DNA of 64,000 nt. Origin: Hofstenia miamia. Taxonomy: Eukaryota; Xenacoelomorpha; Acoela. Under the pieces are notes generated by a model. The model ran no database searches. It saw only the letters and a program-made list of their open reading frames with translations, and was not told where the DNA came from. The stretch spans positions 5,531,451-5,595,450 of the forward strand of contig SCFE01000003.1 of assembly GCA_004352715.1 (NCBI GenBank), written 5' to 3'. Position numbers and translations under genes: made by a program. Positions 13,554 to 26,391 of this stretch are shown piece after piece (position 1 is the stretch's first letter; the number at the start of each line of letters is the position of its first letter).

Positions 13554-13827
13554 TTTCAGTTAAGGCTTCAAGTTCTACTAATTTTCATAATCTTGTTTGG
13601 TTAATGCATATTAACCCTAATACCGGTAGTCACAGCCTTTTTATGCACAGTGGTTTTACAAGGGAAGGGGGGGGTAAAAACACCCACAGGTTTATTTTTA
13701 ATATATTAATGCTATTGTCATAAAGTTTGGCACCAAGGTACCATGGGATAAAAGTTTTCAGCAATTCCAAAAGTAACATTTTTATCCAGAAATTTGTGCT
13801 GATGTCAGCATTTTTTGCAAACAATTT
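13554..13827 (+). repeat. Second copy of dispersed repeat block B
   Basis: Matches 9411-9660 (tttcagttaaggcttcaag, taaaaacacccacaggttta, aagtttggcaccaaggtacc), with about 20 extra bases after the ccatgg. It ends with tttttgcaaacaattt in both. Confidence 0.8.
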
Positions 13828-13829
13828 AG

Positions 13830-15854
13830 TAAAAATTGTTATTATTTTTGGCCAAATTTTAATCTTTTTCTATTCAAAACACAAATTATAATTTATTTTA
13901 GTAACCTAAGGCATATTAATTTGTAGTTCTTAAAGCTGATGCCAGCATTCTTTTGTAGCCAGTGCAGTTTTTGATATTTCTATATTAAAATAAATGCCAA
14001 TCGCTTTTGACAAAATAGTCATAATTCCTTGGCAAAAAAAATGCTTTCCCTTTAAAATTTTCACAAAATTTGTAAAACTAAATTTAATCCAATGAAAAGT
14101 TCAGCCAACTTTTCAAATTTGATATAAAAAAATTGTTAATAAAAATTCAAATAGTGGGGTAAGTTTGCCTCCTCCTTGTAAAGAAAAATACAATATTTTT
14201 CAACATTTAAAGAGAATTACACCCAATATTATGATTGCTGTTAAAGAATTATCTATTTAACTCCAATTAGATCAATTCTTTCCATAATGCATCTTATCAT
14301 GGTATCTAGCGATATTGAGATATTTATAATTTTTAGTTTATATAAATATTGAAGAAAGAACAATATCATTTGAATACCACAGCCTACAGTGTGCCATTGC
14401 GATCATCAAATTCTTCCCACTGCAAATTTACAAATTACAAATGTTCAAATCAATAACTTGGAAACATGTAATTTGTACTTATTTTCCATTTTTGTTTCAT
14501 TAATTCATAATAGATTGATTCCATGATGCATATTTGTAAATTTCATCGGCTGCCATAATTAAAACTTTAAATTAGGCAGATGCTATTACAAAAAAGGCAT
14601 AGAGAAATAAATTTTTAAACAAGATTGAACATGTAGTGCCTACAAAAGGGAAACCAATATTACGAAGATCTTTTGCACTATCACTCTTTTTATATTTGTC
14701 TTGCCTATTACCTAATGTAATAAAGATCCTTTTTTTAGGAACAAGCAAAAATAAAATCGAATCACTACACCTTTTCAAGATCAATTTCAGAGCAAGTAAG
14801 ATCCAATTCAGAATATTCAGAATTTTTAATTTTCCACTAATTTCTTTGTGTAGACCTACTAATTCGGATTCGATGCAAGAATGTACAAAAGCGGGATCAA
14901 GGCCAATGGCAGCTTCCTCTATTTGAACACCTGTACAATTGAACAATAAAAGCTTTTAGTATACAAATTTGTTATACTTGCACATATTTAAAATAATACA
15001 AATCTCGTTATTGTGCTAACAATATATTTATGTAACTCAATTCATAGCACTATAAATTATTCATCCATATTAACGAGTTTCTGATTGATTACATTTCTGC
15101 TATGAAAATTGTCTAAACTGAGCAAATACAAAATTAAAAAAAGTTTCTTATAATACTATTTGCAATGTGTATGAACTGGTATTTAAAGTAGTTCGATAGA
15201 ATAAAAACTATTGGAGTAATAGGTCTTTAAAATTGTCTGCTCCAAAAAATGATATAGAATTTTAACAATTTCTTTTGAACCTTGTTGTGAGTCAACATTT
15301 GATAAATCTGAAAAGCAAAAATTAGTTTCATATGATGCTAGTCAGCACATATTTTTGATGTGTAATAAGAATCCATATCTCACGGGAGTGGGGACCCCAA
15401 TAGACTTCGTAGTGTAGGAATGGTGGAAAAAAGTATTGTAGCTCTAGGGCTCTGTTATTGCTTGCCAAATTCAGACAAGATATGAAGTGATATCCATTTC
15501 AATCTGAGAATGTATTTTTTTATTATTACTGTCCCTTAATCTCATAAATACATCAAGATACATTACAATTATTATTTTTTTTATAAAATTCTTTTTTCAT
15601 AAATTAACAATCAGCTTTGTTCTTCAATAGAATAAAAAGCAAGGTCAAGTTGGGTAAGAATGACTTTGAAGGACACACAAAAACTTAAATTGCTTTCAAC
15701 ATTTCAATTCGTCTAAAGACAGCGATAGTAAATAACATTTTTTCTTCAATTGTTTTACATAATGCATTGAAAATATACCATTTCTCTTCACTACTTATAT
15801 ACTTATTACAAAGTTATATGGTTCTATTGTTAGATATATATATATATATATATA
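13830..15854. other. Intergenic stretch without a gene
   Basis: AT-rich. Overlapping ORFs at 14572-14946 (both strands) show no family. A 60-bp repeat at 14752-14815 (core acaccttttcaagatcaatt) recurs inverted at 17745-17812. Confidence 0.5.
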
Positions 15855-17255
15855 TGCCTCTTAAAAGTTTAGCAACACCTGTTATGTATTACGAAAAATG
15901 AAATTTCAATACAAATAGATCCAGTTTAAAGCTTGTTTTAATAATTATTACTTTCCTTTATTACTTTATTATTGATAGTAGTAATCTCACATATTTGTAA
16001 TAATTTATAACAATAATCTGATGAAATATTTCATTGGCTGAATTGAATTTTGTAAAACTAGACCCAATTGAATTCATTTTTATAGAAATTATAGGCAAAG
16101 CATGTCAAATATCTCCTTGTAAGCACTCCAATATATTACTTTTGCGACATACGGAGCATTATTCTTTATCTGAAATATCAAGAAAGCTAAATATACCAAA
16201 AAGTGCTGTTTCACGTATCCTTAAACTCCACAACAACACTGGATCAACAAAACCTCTACCACGTTCAGGTCTCCCAACCAAGACTTCACCTTACATCAGA
16301 AGAAGAATGAGGAGATTTGTTAAGAACAATCCATTTGTGACATCAACAACCTGAACTTGCTAATGTGTCAAAAGCAATATATGCCATATTTTGAATAAGA
16401 ATCTTAAACTTCCAGCTTCAAAGCCATTAACAAAGCCAAAATTAACTCCCACTCAACTAAAGAAGCGCCTTGATTTCTGTAACCGTGTTAAAAATTGGAC
16501 TAATGAAGAATGGAAACATGTCATGTGAAGTGACGAATCAACAATTAAACTCTTTTGAGATAATCGTCAGTATGTTCGTAGGCCTGTTGGTTCAAATCCA
16601 TACAACCCTAAATATACGAAGAAATCTATTAAACTCCCCCCAACTGTTATGATCTGGGGTTGCATGTCGGCTGCTGGTCGTGGTGGTCTATTCTTTCTTC
16701 CTGGCAGTGTTACCATGAATGGTCCTAGATATCTACAAGTCCTTAAAGATCATCTCCCACAATTTATCGTTATTCACCATACATATACCTTTATGCAGGA
16801 TAGTGCGCAATGTCACATGAGCAAAAATGTTATCCAATGGATTCACGAAAATGGCGTAGAGCTACTACAGTGATCACCCCAATCACCAGATTTAAATCCG
16901 ATAAAAAATCTCTGGGAAATAGTAAAAGACAAAGTGAGTTATAAACAGTGTACAAACATTCCTGATCTTATAGCTGAAATAAAACATGTGTGGTGCCAAG
17001 ATATAACAAGAAAAGTATGTGAAAATCTGGTACTTTCAATGCCTTGGCATGTGATGGCTGTGCTGAATAATAAAGGGTTTCCATCAAAATATTAATGAAA
17101 AGAACTATTGTATATTTTGATTATTTCACTAAAATGTTGTTATAATTAGGCAAATATATCATATTGGAAAATAAATGTTTTTCAAACCTGTTATATTAAA
17201 AGTTTCATTTTTAACATAAAAATAATGGGTGTTGCTAAACTTTTGAGAGGCATTG
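15855..17255 (+). mobile_element. Tc1-type DNA transposon, both ends present, transposase dead
   Basis: Inverted ends share GCCTCT(T/C)AAAAGTTTAGC and continue AACACC, at 15856-15879 and 17228-17252, both set in (TA)n as expected for TA insertion. The 1.4-kb body carries a Tc1 transposase in broken frames: HTH part 16034-16354 (LSEISRKLNIPKSAVSRILK), first Asp in SDESTIKLF near 16530, then MIWGCMSAAGRGG (16649-16873), second Asp in QDSAQCHMSK, and SPDLNPIKNLWE. The family's last catalytic Glu (IENLW) is Lys here, TGA codons interrupt it, and the Trp before the SPDLNP block has become a stop. The C-terminus ends NKGFPSKY at about 17094. Confidence 0.9.
16034..17094 (+). pseudogene. Tc1-like transposase pseudogene
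   Basis: Cut-and-paste DDE transposase of the DD34E group, recognised from the HTH block, WGCMSAAG, QDSAQCH and SPDLNP blocks described for the element. At least one frameshift (near 16350-16470), two TGA codons around the first Asp, one TGA near 16871 and a Glu-to-Lys change at the third catalytic position. It cannot make an active enzyme. Confidence 0.88.
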
Positions 17256-17272
17256 TATATATATATATATAT

Positions 17273-19269
17273 TGTATATATGAAATATCATTAATTTCAT
17301 GAAAACCCATTAAGCAAAAATAAGTAGCATGATATACATACACATGTGGACGTCCATGGAAAATCTTGTGGAGTAGGGATAAAAGTTTTACCCTAGCGTC
17401 AAGCCTGCGAATGGGTAAACATCAACGGTCGTGGACGAATAGGGTTCCAACATGTGCTAGTTGAAATATTCGGAATCAAAATTTGCAAGTGATAATTAAT
17501 CAAAGTCTCCAATCGGTCAAAGCATTTAGAAAATTAAAAATATTTTAGAGTGTGAAATATTGCTGAAAAAGCTCTACGAAATGCTGAAACCAGTTAAGCA
17601 ATCGGTAGTATTTGCCTAAAGTATATATGTTTCTAAAGATATAATGCCTATCTATACAAGAAAATGCTATATCCTAAAGTTCCTTCACCTTGGTTTGGTT
17701 CATGAAATCGTGAAGATTTTAAACATTCGGAACTTGACCTTTCCTTTTTTCTGAATGCAATATTACTTTTTCTGAAATTGATCTTGAAAAGGTGTAGAAT
17801 AGTTACTAAAATCGAATTGTCTTTACCATTTTTTACATGATTGTCAATCAGATAATAAAAGCGCGCGCACAGCATTTGCGTGGTATATAACAAAATTAAA
17901 TTTCGAGAAAAATTGGTTAAAATCGTTGGCTATTTTACAATTGATTTATGGAACAATCTTACCCATTTTATCAAAGTACATGAGATAATTTTACAAACTG
18001 GTTAAAGTCGAAATCCAATCAAAATAAAAGGAATGATGTTATCAGGTTAATCTTATCCTGATTTGTCAGGATCAAATTTTAAAATTAGCAGTAATACTTA
18101 CACGTTCTCTGTATATGTAAAAATTGAAGGCATCCTCAAATGAGAAACATTTCATTAAGAAACATTCAATATCCTTACAGGAAATTTTTAAGACACATTT
18201 TGATAGTAACTTTTCTAATAAATATTAATCGTTCCAAACCCTCAAACATCTTTCAGAATTGAGGTTGATAATATTTGTAGATAATACATTAATATATTTA
18301 ATAGCCTAGGGTCTTACAAACATGTTAACAATATTTCCTAATTCTGTACAACATTATTTACACTTTAAAACAGGTGTACTATATACAATCGTTCAAATCT
18401 TGATCTTCAACACTTAGTAACCTAAAATACATACATGTCGTTAGTTCAGTAGTATCTATGATAAATTCTTTCTAGAAGTTTTTATAAATAGTCTACAAGT
18501 GTTTGTTAGAAAATGTATTTTAAACATAAAGAAAGTAAAAAATAAAAAGTCTCGCTTGTTAATTGGCTTGCATCATTAGGCTCGCTAACAATTAAATGAA
18601 TATAAACAATTTTCAAATTATTTAGAATTTTGTTTACTATTAAAATTTAAAAATATAAAAACTATTTCGTTCGGAAAAAAGTAAAAGCAAATCTGCACTA
18701 AACTAAAAAAATACAATTTTTGAAAAACTTTGATGTTAATGCATGAAACTTAATGCATAAAACCATGCTCATTAAATGTTATATTAAAGCTTATAGTCCT
18801 AAACTAAACCTGTTTTATTCTGACAGATATTCAAAACACCTTTAAAAACGCTAAATGTTATTGTGACAAATTTCCCACTAATAGTTACATTGCAAAAATG
18901 TCGAATCAATTTATGAAAGAACATAGGAGTGAAAATTCTTGGAAATTGGCTAAGCTCTTTACATGGATTGCAATCCAGGTAAAAAAGAAATTTTCGTCAT
19001 TGATATTTCTTTGGAACTACGTATCAACTTTGCATGGTAAAGAGGCGCACTATATATGTGAAACAAATTTGAAATTAAAAACTTTAAGGATGAGTGGCGT
19101 TATAGATTTGCAAAATAAGAAGTAAACAGTATCATTTTCACAATTTTCCTCATAAAATAATATTATTAGGAATATTGAAAATAGTGTAGATATTCCTATC
19201 AAGTAGTATTAGCCTTAAACTGTCCAAGAATTTCTTAAAATGTTTTGAAAATTTTTTTGAATGCTTTTG
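17273..19269. other. Intergenic stretch without a recognised gene
   Basis: Contains a short hairpin tagggataaaa/ttttaccct near 17373-17394, the inverted 60-bp repeat copy at 17745-17812, and a 75-codon ORF at 18898-19125 (plus) without family similarity. Confidence 0.4.
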
Positions 19270-20628
19270 ACCTAAAAAAGTAGTAGGTAAAGACATCCGA
19301 AATCTGAAAGCAACACGGGTAAAGGAGTGTCTCCTCCTTCAGTTTGGATTAAGGCGTAAACGTGGTACGGTAACTCAACTACTGGTATTCCTTCAACAGA
19401 TTTATTGTGATCTAGAAAATAATGATCCTTCTTATGTTGTTTACCTAGATCTTGCAAAGGCCTTTGACACGGTACCCCATCATATTCTCCTCTCCAAAAT
19501 TATATCCTTTGGAATCGGCGGTAATTTTTTAAAGCTCTTGGCTTCTTATTTAAGTGATCGTTTTCAGCGTGTTAAAATTGACATGTATTTCTCTAACCTT
19601 CGTCATGTTAGTAGGAGCGTGCCTCAAGATTCCGTTTTGGGACCCCAGTTATTTATCATTTTTATTAATGACTTGTCCACAGTGCAAATTTTCACTTCCG
19701 TTTTTGTATGCTGATGATTTAAAACTTATATCTAATAATCGTGATCATATTTCTGTTGACTATTCTGCATTGGAATTGTGGTGTGCTGAAACAGAATGAA
19801 ATTTAACGTATTGAACTCTAAAAGTATATCGTTTCCTTTTTCTGGTGAAATTAATTTGGTTTTTGCCAAGCAAATATCTCATATTGAGGATCATGGCATA
19901 TTTATTTCTGAGTAACTTTCATGGTCATTTTATATCAACCAAAAAATTAAAAATGCTAATTGCTAATATCGTAATATCAGACGGATCTACTATATGGTCA
20001 GCAAATATCACTAATACAAAAGAACTGGATACGCTTCAAAGCCGTTGCACTCGTTGGATGCTCTCATTAAAGGGATACAAAAACCGATTGATTAAATTGA
20101 AAATGCTGCTTATTTCTTATTTGCTACAACATAATGATCTCATCTTTTTAAACAAGCTTCTTAATCAATGCTATGATTTTGCCGTTTTTGATTATTTATC
20201 GTTGTACCTGTCGAGTAAATCTGGTCCTAGATCTAGCACTCATCTTCTTTTTAGTTCCAGAATACTGAACAAACAGAAATGAAAATCATTTTATTTTAAC
20301 AGAATTACCTCTTTGGCAAATTTTGTACATTGAACAGCGACATAAATTTATTTCACAAACATAAATTAGTTTGATCTCAATTACGATTAAGGTTCTGGCT
20401 TGTTTGTTGATAAATATGAAGAAATCCCTTTTTGCTCAAGATTTGTTTTTTGTGGTTGCTGTAACAATTTTGATGTATTTTCATAATTTTTATTTATATA
20501 TTTTTAGTGAATAATTCTATTTACTACTGCTACTACTACTACTTAGAAATTCGCGACCCTCAACTGTTCATTTAGGCACCCTTCAATTGGGTTTGGAACT
20601 CTATACACCAATAAAGAAACAGATATTT
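19270..20628 (+). mobile_element. Non-LTR retrotransposon RT fragment
   Basis: Frames across 19300-19800 give QFGLRRKRGTVTQLL, the RT motif VVYLDLAKAFDTVPHHILLS, SVPQDSVLGPQLFIIFINDL and LPFLYADDLKLI with the catalytic DD intact. Ordinarily the VPQ is followed by Gly; it is Asp here. ORF 19845-20282 holds the C-terminal part (NTKELDTLQSRCTRWMLSLK, CYDFAVFDYLSLYLSS). A (TAC)n patch at 20521-20545 and a caccaataaagaaac end near 20607-20625 resemble a 3' tail. Frameshifts near 19550, 19680 and 19800: dead. Confidence 0.82.
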
Positions 20629-22429
20629 GTTATTTTTCTTTTACAGACTGTAAACATGACATTTTATGCAAACATAGAACGCCATGGATGTGAAACTTAT
20701 CATTACATGGACAATAGGTATGGAAGGAATTCCATCTTTTTTATATAATCAGAATTTTCAACTATTTCAGGCACAGTATTATCACTTAGTACAAATTTTT
20801 ACATTACATCCAGATATGTTCCTCAATATATGTGTTCATGGAGTGCAATTTCCAAATTTTTTAATTATTCTTAGAGAAAATTCATTGAAATTATGGACAA
20901 ACGGTGGTCCTTCTAAAAGAAAACCAAGCTTATTAACCTTAAACTAAGAGTTTTTTAGGCCCACGCACGTGGCTAGCATTTGCAAGTCAAAAGGGCCATG
21001 GTGTCACAGCGTTCAATAAATTCATAAATCCTTAAAAGAATAGCATTCGTATATTATATATTTTAAAAATACAAATTATCAGGCTCTGATAAGCAATTAC
21101 ACCTGTAACTTAGTTGCGGAATGTTTGAACTAACACTTAACCACGGCTCTGCCGAAGTCTGGCCACTCAAACTGTTGTGTGCTTCATTTATCATTCTGTG
21201 AATATGATTAAATAATTTGCATAATCTATTGAAAAATGTGTGCAGATTCACTTCGTCCGTCAACAATCCTAATTCAATTATGTTGAAGTTGCAATATGTT
21301 AACTTTAATTATCTCATATACAAGTCACATTTTAAAAGTCCTTTCTAGTGTCCCGCCAATATTGAGTAATGTAAGTATTAACACAAATACGGAATCTATT
21401 CGTGCTGACGTATTACCAGGAGTGTTCTCTGTGTCAACTAACATCCACTTACATCAGGGTAAAGTGAGAGAGATTTCTCAGCATCAAAATAAAGAGAATA
21501 TTTTATAATTTGCAAAGCTTAAATTTTCAAGTCAAATTTTACTTTTCTAATGCATTTCAAATATCAATTAAAACATTAGGCTCAAAGCCACCCACAGCCC
21601 AATTCCAACTTTGACTAAACTCACTTAAATTATTTTATGGACTAATTCAACTTCTGATTTGTTCCAGACCACTCAAAATTTACTGAAAATTTTTTATAGA
21701 AATCTAATTCAATTTAAATTGATATACAAACGTGTAATGCCTAGTCCTTATTTAGGGCAATGATTTCATTCAAAAATTTTTTTAGATTTTCTCAGTAATT
21801 TACTTACATTGGCTCTGTGTACCCTAGTTTTTACATAGTTAATCCAACTAGATTAGTTTTATTAAAATATGTTGACCACAAATATGATTCTAGCTGCACC
21901 TCTGTCTTATATTAATGGTATACGTTAACAATAAACAGTCATTTTACACTGTATTGGATTTAAGTTCTCTTACTGAGAGTACACCTTTGATAAAGATGTT
22001 ATTACTATATCATACTGCAATACACACTCAACAATTGAACAAAACAATCACAGTTATCTGATATGGTGCACTAAGATTTGGCATGCAACAACACGTAGGC
22101 ATTTATTTGATTGGCAAATTAAATGTAAATTCATTGAACAGTTTGTTCTTTCAAAATAAACTTTGCTAAATAATATTTCGCCTTCTTTGAAATTCATGAC
22201 ACAACAATTAACTTTAATTTTTTTAAAAATGAAATGCTATTGGCTAAGATGTGAGTTGAATGGTTTCACACAATTACGTACGTCTATTGGATTCACTATA
22301 GAAACCGCACGCTTTTTCCGATTCCTAAAATGTACAGACATTTAAAACCAATATTGACCATTTATCTAGAGATGAAGTTTTAATCCATTAAGCCTATTAG
22401 GCTGCAGCATAAGGAGCAGATTTAAATAG
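20629..22429. other. Stretch downstream of SPATA18 without a recognised gene
   Basis: ORFs of 60-87 codons at 20684-20947, 21063-21266, 21296-21508 and 22163-22345 show no recognisable family and no splice-linked partners. It probably includes the SPATA18 3' untranslated region next to 22430. Confidence 0.4.
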
Positions 22430-22561
22430 TTAGTTAATTTGTAAGAAACAGCAAAAATTGTTCTTACCAAAGCTGGCATCAGCATTGTACCTTGATCTTC
22501 GTGGACTCATGGATCGACATCGTTTGGATGATCTTGATCGTGATCTTGACCGGATTGGCAG
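22430..22561 (-). CDS. SPATA18: SPATA18 terminal exon (RS-rich tail)
   Basis: Acceptor TTTAG; begins [20 protein letters not shown], like the RS/SPSP tail of vertebrate MIEAP. Read through, it stops at TAA (22430-22432) after [18 protein letters not shown] at 22462-22467 could instead splice to a further exon, so the last 13 residues are uncertain. It lies 2.3 kb below exon 9. Confidence 0.75.
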   Translation of the reverse strand: MPIRSRSRSRSSKRCRSMSPRRSRYNADASFGKNNFCCFLQIN

Positions 22562-22923
22562 CTAAATTTAAATAAGAAAATAAAAAGTTCCTTTAAATAA
22601 AGTACAAATAGTTTTCTTGGTGTTGTGAATTATCCCAACTGAATGTAAGGAAATCATAAACATAGCAAGCCATTCCACTAAAAGTTAATAATACAATAGA
22701 TGCTCAGCAAAAATAATAACAGTAAATGGAAATACCATTGCTGCAAATCCACTTGGCCTTAAGTTATGGAATTTGGTGTTTTAAAGAATAACTAGAATTC
22801 CATGCAACTAGCAAACTATCCACTAAAGTGTCATCAAGAATTACTATAATTTTTTTAAACTGAATTTTGTCTGAATATAACATCAAATATATTTTTGAAG
22901 CTATAGAAAACATTTATATAAAC

Positions 22924-22969
<46 letters not shown>

Positions 22970-22978
22970 ATATACATA

Positions 22979-23033
<55 letters not shown>

Positions 23034-25553
23034 GGAAGAACAACTCTACGTTTTAGTTTCTATTCATATATGAGATTTAAATGGTAAATTGTAGTCGATG
23101 GCAACTATTCACTTAGAATTACTTTTCTCTAATGATTTGATGCATGACTTAATCAAAAGAGCTTCCTAGAAGTTAGTAACCACTATCTAATATGATTGGT
23201 CTAAACTTCAGTTTTAATTTCCTGTTCAGCAAGTAAACTGACAATTCTATACTTTCCATTTGATAATTAATTTACAATATATAAGCAAATTACTATGAAC
23301 AATTTAGCTGAATACTGTAAAGTACTGAAAAACTAATGTGAAACAGACGCAATGCCAGAAATAAATGTAAACGGCAGAACCAAGGACGAGGTCAACTAAA
23401 TATAGAAAACTGCTAAGTCCAGCATTTTATAACGTCACAGAATGCAGACACAATTGCATTTTCCCTAGCATTAAACACAGTAAAGGCAGTTACACTTAGT
23501 TCTCTCATCTCATTTAATGAAGTAAAAAGATATTTTTAAATTTTTTTCATTTTCTTTTTCAAAAAATAGGCTTTCACTTGGAGGTCTTCATCAAGAATTA
23601 GATTAGTGTTAGTTCTGAAAAAATCGGATATGGTAGTAAGTTCACAATTTTTATATTGATTTTATGTGTGAACCACATTACTAAAAAAATTCCTAAAATT
23701 GAATGTTAATAATATTCTTAATCAGCAGGAGAGATCATTTGTACATTTGAATATAATAAATAAAGAAAATACCAGTTGAATCAAGTGATAAAAAAGCAAT
23801 ATTAAATGCACAAAATTTACAATATAGATTACACTAATTGGTATTGGCTTAAAACGGCAATTTTTCGAGCAAAAAATTATTTTTATATAAAGCAATTGGT
23901 AAGAGCCTTGGCCACAATTCTATAGGAAATATTTGAAAAACTGCTGAGACCAGTTGAATTTATCCCTTTATTAATCACTAAATGCACATCAAACAATGTA
24001 TATGCCTTTCCACTTTCAAAAGCAAAGCTTCATTTTTATATTTTGTAACTAATTACCAATGACAAGTAAAATATTTCACATGCATAGAAAAAGATTTAGA
24101 AAATCTACTATCTATGTTTCTACCTGTCATCACTGAACTGAAGATCGTTAATAGTTACATAGTTGTAGAAACGAAAATCCATCTACAAAATAGAAAATTT
24201 TTAAAAAAATGGAAATGCGCTATATTTTTATTCATGCATGGCACATACATTTTAAATTCGTTATATTGAATGATTCTAGAATTTATAGATGTAAGGTGAC
24301 AATAGACATAAGGCACTTGGTTTTTATTGTCCACTTCCTTAAGATATATACTAAAGGATACTAGATGACTACGTTGCTGTTGTCAAGAGTATTTGCATAA
24401 AACAGTAAATACAAATTGATCAGGTTTTACAAACACTGGCAAGAGACTTTATCACCAGTTATGCTTTAAATAAATATCTCTATAGAAAATTCTTCATTTA
24501 AATAAAACTAAGTAATTCCGTGGTTCACAAGAAAAAAGGATACGTCAAAATTTCGAAATCTTGAGATGTGTGGTTTTTCAAAAAATTTATTTAAAAACTT
24601 AACAAAAAAAGTAATGTTAAGAACAAGAGGCTATGTTCAATATAACACCTGTTTCTTGTAACATGCAGAATTAATCCACATACTGTGAGTAGAGATTGAA
24701 ATACGATATGCAAGTGAGTAAAAAACAGCAACAATGTCTGTGCATTTATCATAAAAAATATAGGGATCTATTTCTTTTTTTATAGATAGGCACATTCTGT
24801 ATAGGGCATTAAAAGTAACATGTATTTATATACCACAACTTTTTTTACTTACAATGTCTCCTGCTTTGCGAGTGCAGCACTCTCCCTTGGTCAAAACGTG
24901 CATTCGGCAATCCACTAGTGAGGGCCAGATGTAGTGGTGAACAAGATAAGATGTATAGTCTGAGTCGAAGGATCGTCGATAAGAACTTTCTTTGATGAGC
25001 TCATCATCGCTTCCAACATGGACATCAAGAGGCGCATGAAGACATTGCATTGCCCAACCGATCTATAACTATTTGAGTTCAGTCTGTCACTAGGGCAACC
25101 CTGATATCTTGATTAGCATAAAACTAGTTCTACATGAAAATATTTATGAATAAATAATGATAAGGTAAATGTATGAAAGATTCCGTTACATATGGCTTTA
25201 AGTTAAAAAAAATTTAGTGTAAAATTGTGGACGGAGTTTTGTTATGGAACATCATCTTAGAGCAACGGTTGCCTATAGTGTATCTTAAAAGCATACTTGT
25301 GGATTCTACGTAATAATAATAGCATTTTGTACAATGTTTATAATACTAATTTCATTAAAAAAATCAAAATTCAAAATAAGGAAATTTTAAGAAAATTAAA
25401 TTTACTTATAAGCTTATGCTTTTAAATAATCACTTTCAGCGCAAATGTATTTAGAGTATATACTAGAACGCAGCCTAAATTTTTACAAAAATCATTAACT
25501 AGTATTACAGGGTGTTACTTACAATTGAGAATAGCAAAAAGAGCTAATAATGA

Positions 25554-25637
<84 letters not shown>

Positions 25638-26266
25638 GGTACATAATGCTTATGTAGTAAAGTATATTACCAAATAGTTTTTGTATATCAGAGGCTCACA
25701 CCTTTCAGTTAAATTTCTAAGTACATTTATTTATTTATTATTTATTTATTGTTAAACTTGTTTTTTCCGGTTCATACTATAGGCAAGTAGTCTCTTTCTA
25801 TTTCTACTTCATCACTTTAATTTTTTAAACTTAAAAACTAGTTGTACCTCCACACACTTGCGAATAAATCCTTTAATATCATAGTAGTCCACGTATGGTG
25901 CGTAGCTAATGACAGGGTTCCTATTTAATGATCGAATGACATCCTAAACAGATAGTTTGAAACAAGCATTTATTAACCGATATTGAAACTAATGAAATCT
26001 TAAAATCATACAGCGACAATATCATCCACTTCAAAATATTTGAGGCCATAAACTTCATGGAACTCTCCATGGCGGTCGATATATCTCTGCACAGACTCAT
26101 CTAAGGTTTCGTCCAAGCTCTGATGGGGAAGAAGAGCTTTGCGAACTCGAAGCTTGTATTGGCGGAAGGCGAGCTTTGCTTCACGGAACGATTCCTAAAG
26201 TTGTTCTTTTCCAGATGAAAAAACTTTTTGTTATAAGAATTTTATAAATCAACCTTTGTGGGGAAT

Positions 26267-26297
<31 letters not shown>

Positions 26298-26355
26298 NNN
26301 NNNNNNNNNNNNNNNNNNNNNNNNNNNNNNNNNNNNNNNNNNNNNNNNNNNNNNN

Positions 26356-26391
<36 letters not shown>

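Noticed and set aside
14572-14946. 124-codon minus ORF and overlapping plus ORF
   Set aside because: No domain, no splice partners, and part of it is a dispersed repeat shared with 17.7 kb.
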